Of a stretch of DNA of 64,000 nucleotides, positions 62,559 through 64,000 are shown one piece after another (within the stretch, counting starts at the first letter, position 1; each line of letters starts with the position of its first letter). The position numbers and the translations under genes are program-made. Location: NCBI GenBank assembly GCA_028023455.1, contig JAQFVV010012512.1, positions 436,001 to 500,000 on the forward strand, read 5' to 3'. Under the pieces are notes generated by a model. The model searched no databases and was not told the origin of the DNA. It saw only the letters and a program-made list of their open reading frames with translations. This DNA is from Epiperipatus broadwayi. Taxonomy: Eukaryota; Onychophora; Udeonychophora; Euonychophora; Peripatidae.

Positions 62559-64000
62559 AAAGATCTCCACAAAGCCAGTGAAATCTAGTTCACTAAGATA
62601 TGTATGCTATATTCATAAAGTATTTGAACCTAGTGGAAGAGTTTTCCCACTTGAGTATTCTCTACACCGTAAGAAGGTTACTTATTTTGATGGCCAGAGA
62701 TATTTGGTATACCTATGTTTTATATGACTAGCGATAAAAATCCTAGCATACCTCAACCTTAGTGAAAAGGTTCTCTCTCTTATTCGGGTCACTGCCTGCC
62801 TCATATTAATATTTGATATTCCTTACGTGTGTATGAGAGGATAGCCATGATAAGCATTATTATAAGTATTGGATACCAGGTCGCAGACTCAATTTAATGT
62901 CAGAATGAATGCAGATAATGTATGTGTGATTGGTGTATTTGAATATTGTTTTTATAGATTTGATTTAGCATTCGAGCCAAAAATAATTAAGTTAATAAAT
63001 GTTAAGGGTTAAATAAAACTTACGAATGATTGGGCATAAGCAATGCGTATATAAATTTATTTAATAAATATTTACATGGCCAGCTGAGAACTTCGCTGGA
63101 AAGGTAATGTTGTTAAAATATTATTGTGTCATAAGAACATGAGCATAAAGTGTGTGCACTATGATGATGGTTGATCTTAATGCCCATTTATTTGCAATGA
63201 CTTGGTCTCACTATTATTAAAATATCTCTGTTGTAAAGATTAAGGCAAAAGAATATTTAATTAGGGTGATAGGATAAGATCAAGAAATTTATAAGAGGGA
63301 ATATTAATTTTAGATTTGTTAAATAAAATTATTAAATTTAATTAGGGGAGAAATCGATTATGTATTTTTTAAAATATATCAGTAATAAAAGAGAAAGCAT
63401 TGAACACAATAGAAATTGGTATTCACTAGATTTAAGATAAAGTGAAAGTGTAAATATAATGTATATGTTTTTGTATTGAATTATAGTTTATTAAATAAAA
63501 TTTGTTATTTGTTTTAAATAAAATTTGTGTGTGTCTCCATGTTTTTGTGGGTTATTATTATCTAGATATTTCCAATCCAATCATACATTAATATATTATT
63601 ATTAATATTTGAATTATCATGTACATAACTAATATTTAGTAAAGTTATTTACAAGGTTGATTTAAAATACTTAAAATGACCAAATAATTTAATATTGTTG
63701 AAGTATAAATCGTGAATAGAGATAGTATTGAGTGATAGCGAGTGCAGAGGGTGGGCATAAAATCCTTTCCCCATCCATTGTATTCAAACCCCTCTCTAGA
63801 CGCATTTTGTTTTTATATAATTTTGTTATAATTGCGACTATGTTTTATGATGTGTTTATAAAAATTTAATAAGCTTAAAATATTCCGAGCTTCAATGTAA
63901 ATTGATATTAAATTGCATTAAAGACAACCGAGATCACCTTGGAGGCGATCAAGAGAGGAGTGTTTGTCACCAATAATCTGTTGCAGCTTATTCGATTTCC
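62559..64000. other. No gene recognised to the window end
   Basis: AT-rich. A G+C-richer stretch starts at about 63720 (GATAGCGAGTGCAGAGGGTG) and the last 100 bp (GGAGGCGATCAAGAGAGGAG) continue past the window, so a feature may begin there. No ORF supports a call. Confidence 0.4.

Overview
This is an AT-rich (about three quarters A+T by eye) animal genomic window that is poor in genes and dense in retroelements and microsatellites. RTE-type and other non-LTR retrotransposons, Penelope-like elements, hAT-like and pogo-like inverted-repeat elements, long (TA)n/(AAT)n/(TAGA)n arrays and a single intronless rhodopsin-family GPCR all point to an invertebrate metazoan such as a mollusc, flatworm or cnidarian. 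The sequence alone does not settle the phylum. The only convincing non-transposon gene is the GPCR at 14810-15829 (minus).

Layout. 1-9 kb: 3' part of a minus-strand LINE (family A), a 412-bp-period element carrying a hammerhead ribozyme, two ~900-bp dispersed repeat copies (1.1-2.0 and 7.9-8.8 kb), a near-perfect inverted pair of Penelope-like GIY-YIG endonuclease ends (3.9-5.1 kb) and a degenerate satellite-like array (6.5-7.1 kb). 9-13 kb: no recognisable gene. 13.3-14.3 kb: a ~950-bp TAGA array. 14.8-15.8 kb: the GPCR. 16.4-31.9 kb: decayed LINEs of two families. Family C lies on the plus strand at 16.4-20.5 and 29.3-31.9 kb. Family A lies on the minus strand at 21.2-24.6 and 27.3-28.9 kb. 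32.4-33.7 kb: three 412-bp monomers, one flipped, each with the same hammerhead ribozyme. 33.7-47.8 kb: LTR-like relics, an inverted repeat whose arms hold a minimal hammerhead core, and Penelope-like RT and endonuclease relics wrapped in (AAT)n. 47.9-52.8 kb: a truncated and a nearly complete RTE element. 53-64 kb: microsatellites, a pogo/Tigger-like element with a nested LINE-A 3' end, large palindromes and a clean hAT MITE with a perfect 8-bp target duplication.

The most notable content is the set of hammerhead-ribozyme-bearing repeats. Two diverged families (659-1113 and 32405-33705) share the same 412-nt period, the same ribozyme architecture and short conserved blocks outside the ribozyme. 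This fits metazoan retrozymes, non-autonomous retroelements thought to move as self-cleaved circular RNAs. The Penelope-like elements in the same window, which carry degenerate ribozyme-like motifs in their terminal repeats, are plausible suppliers of the enzymes. That link is inference.
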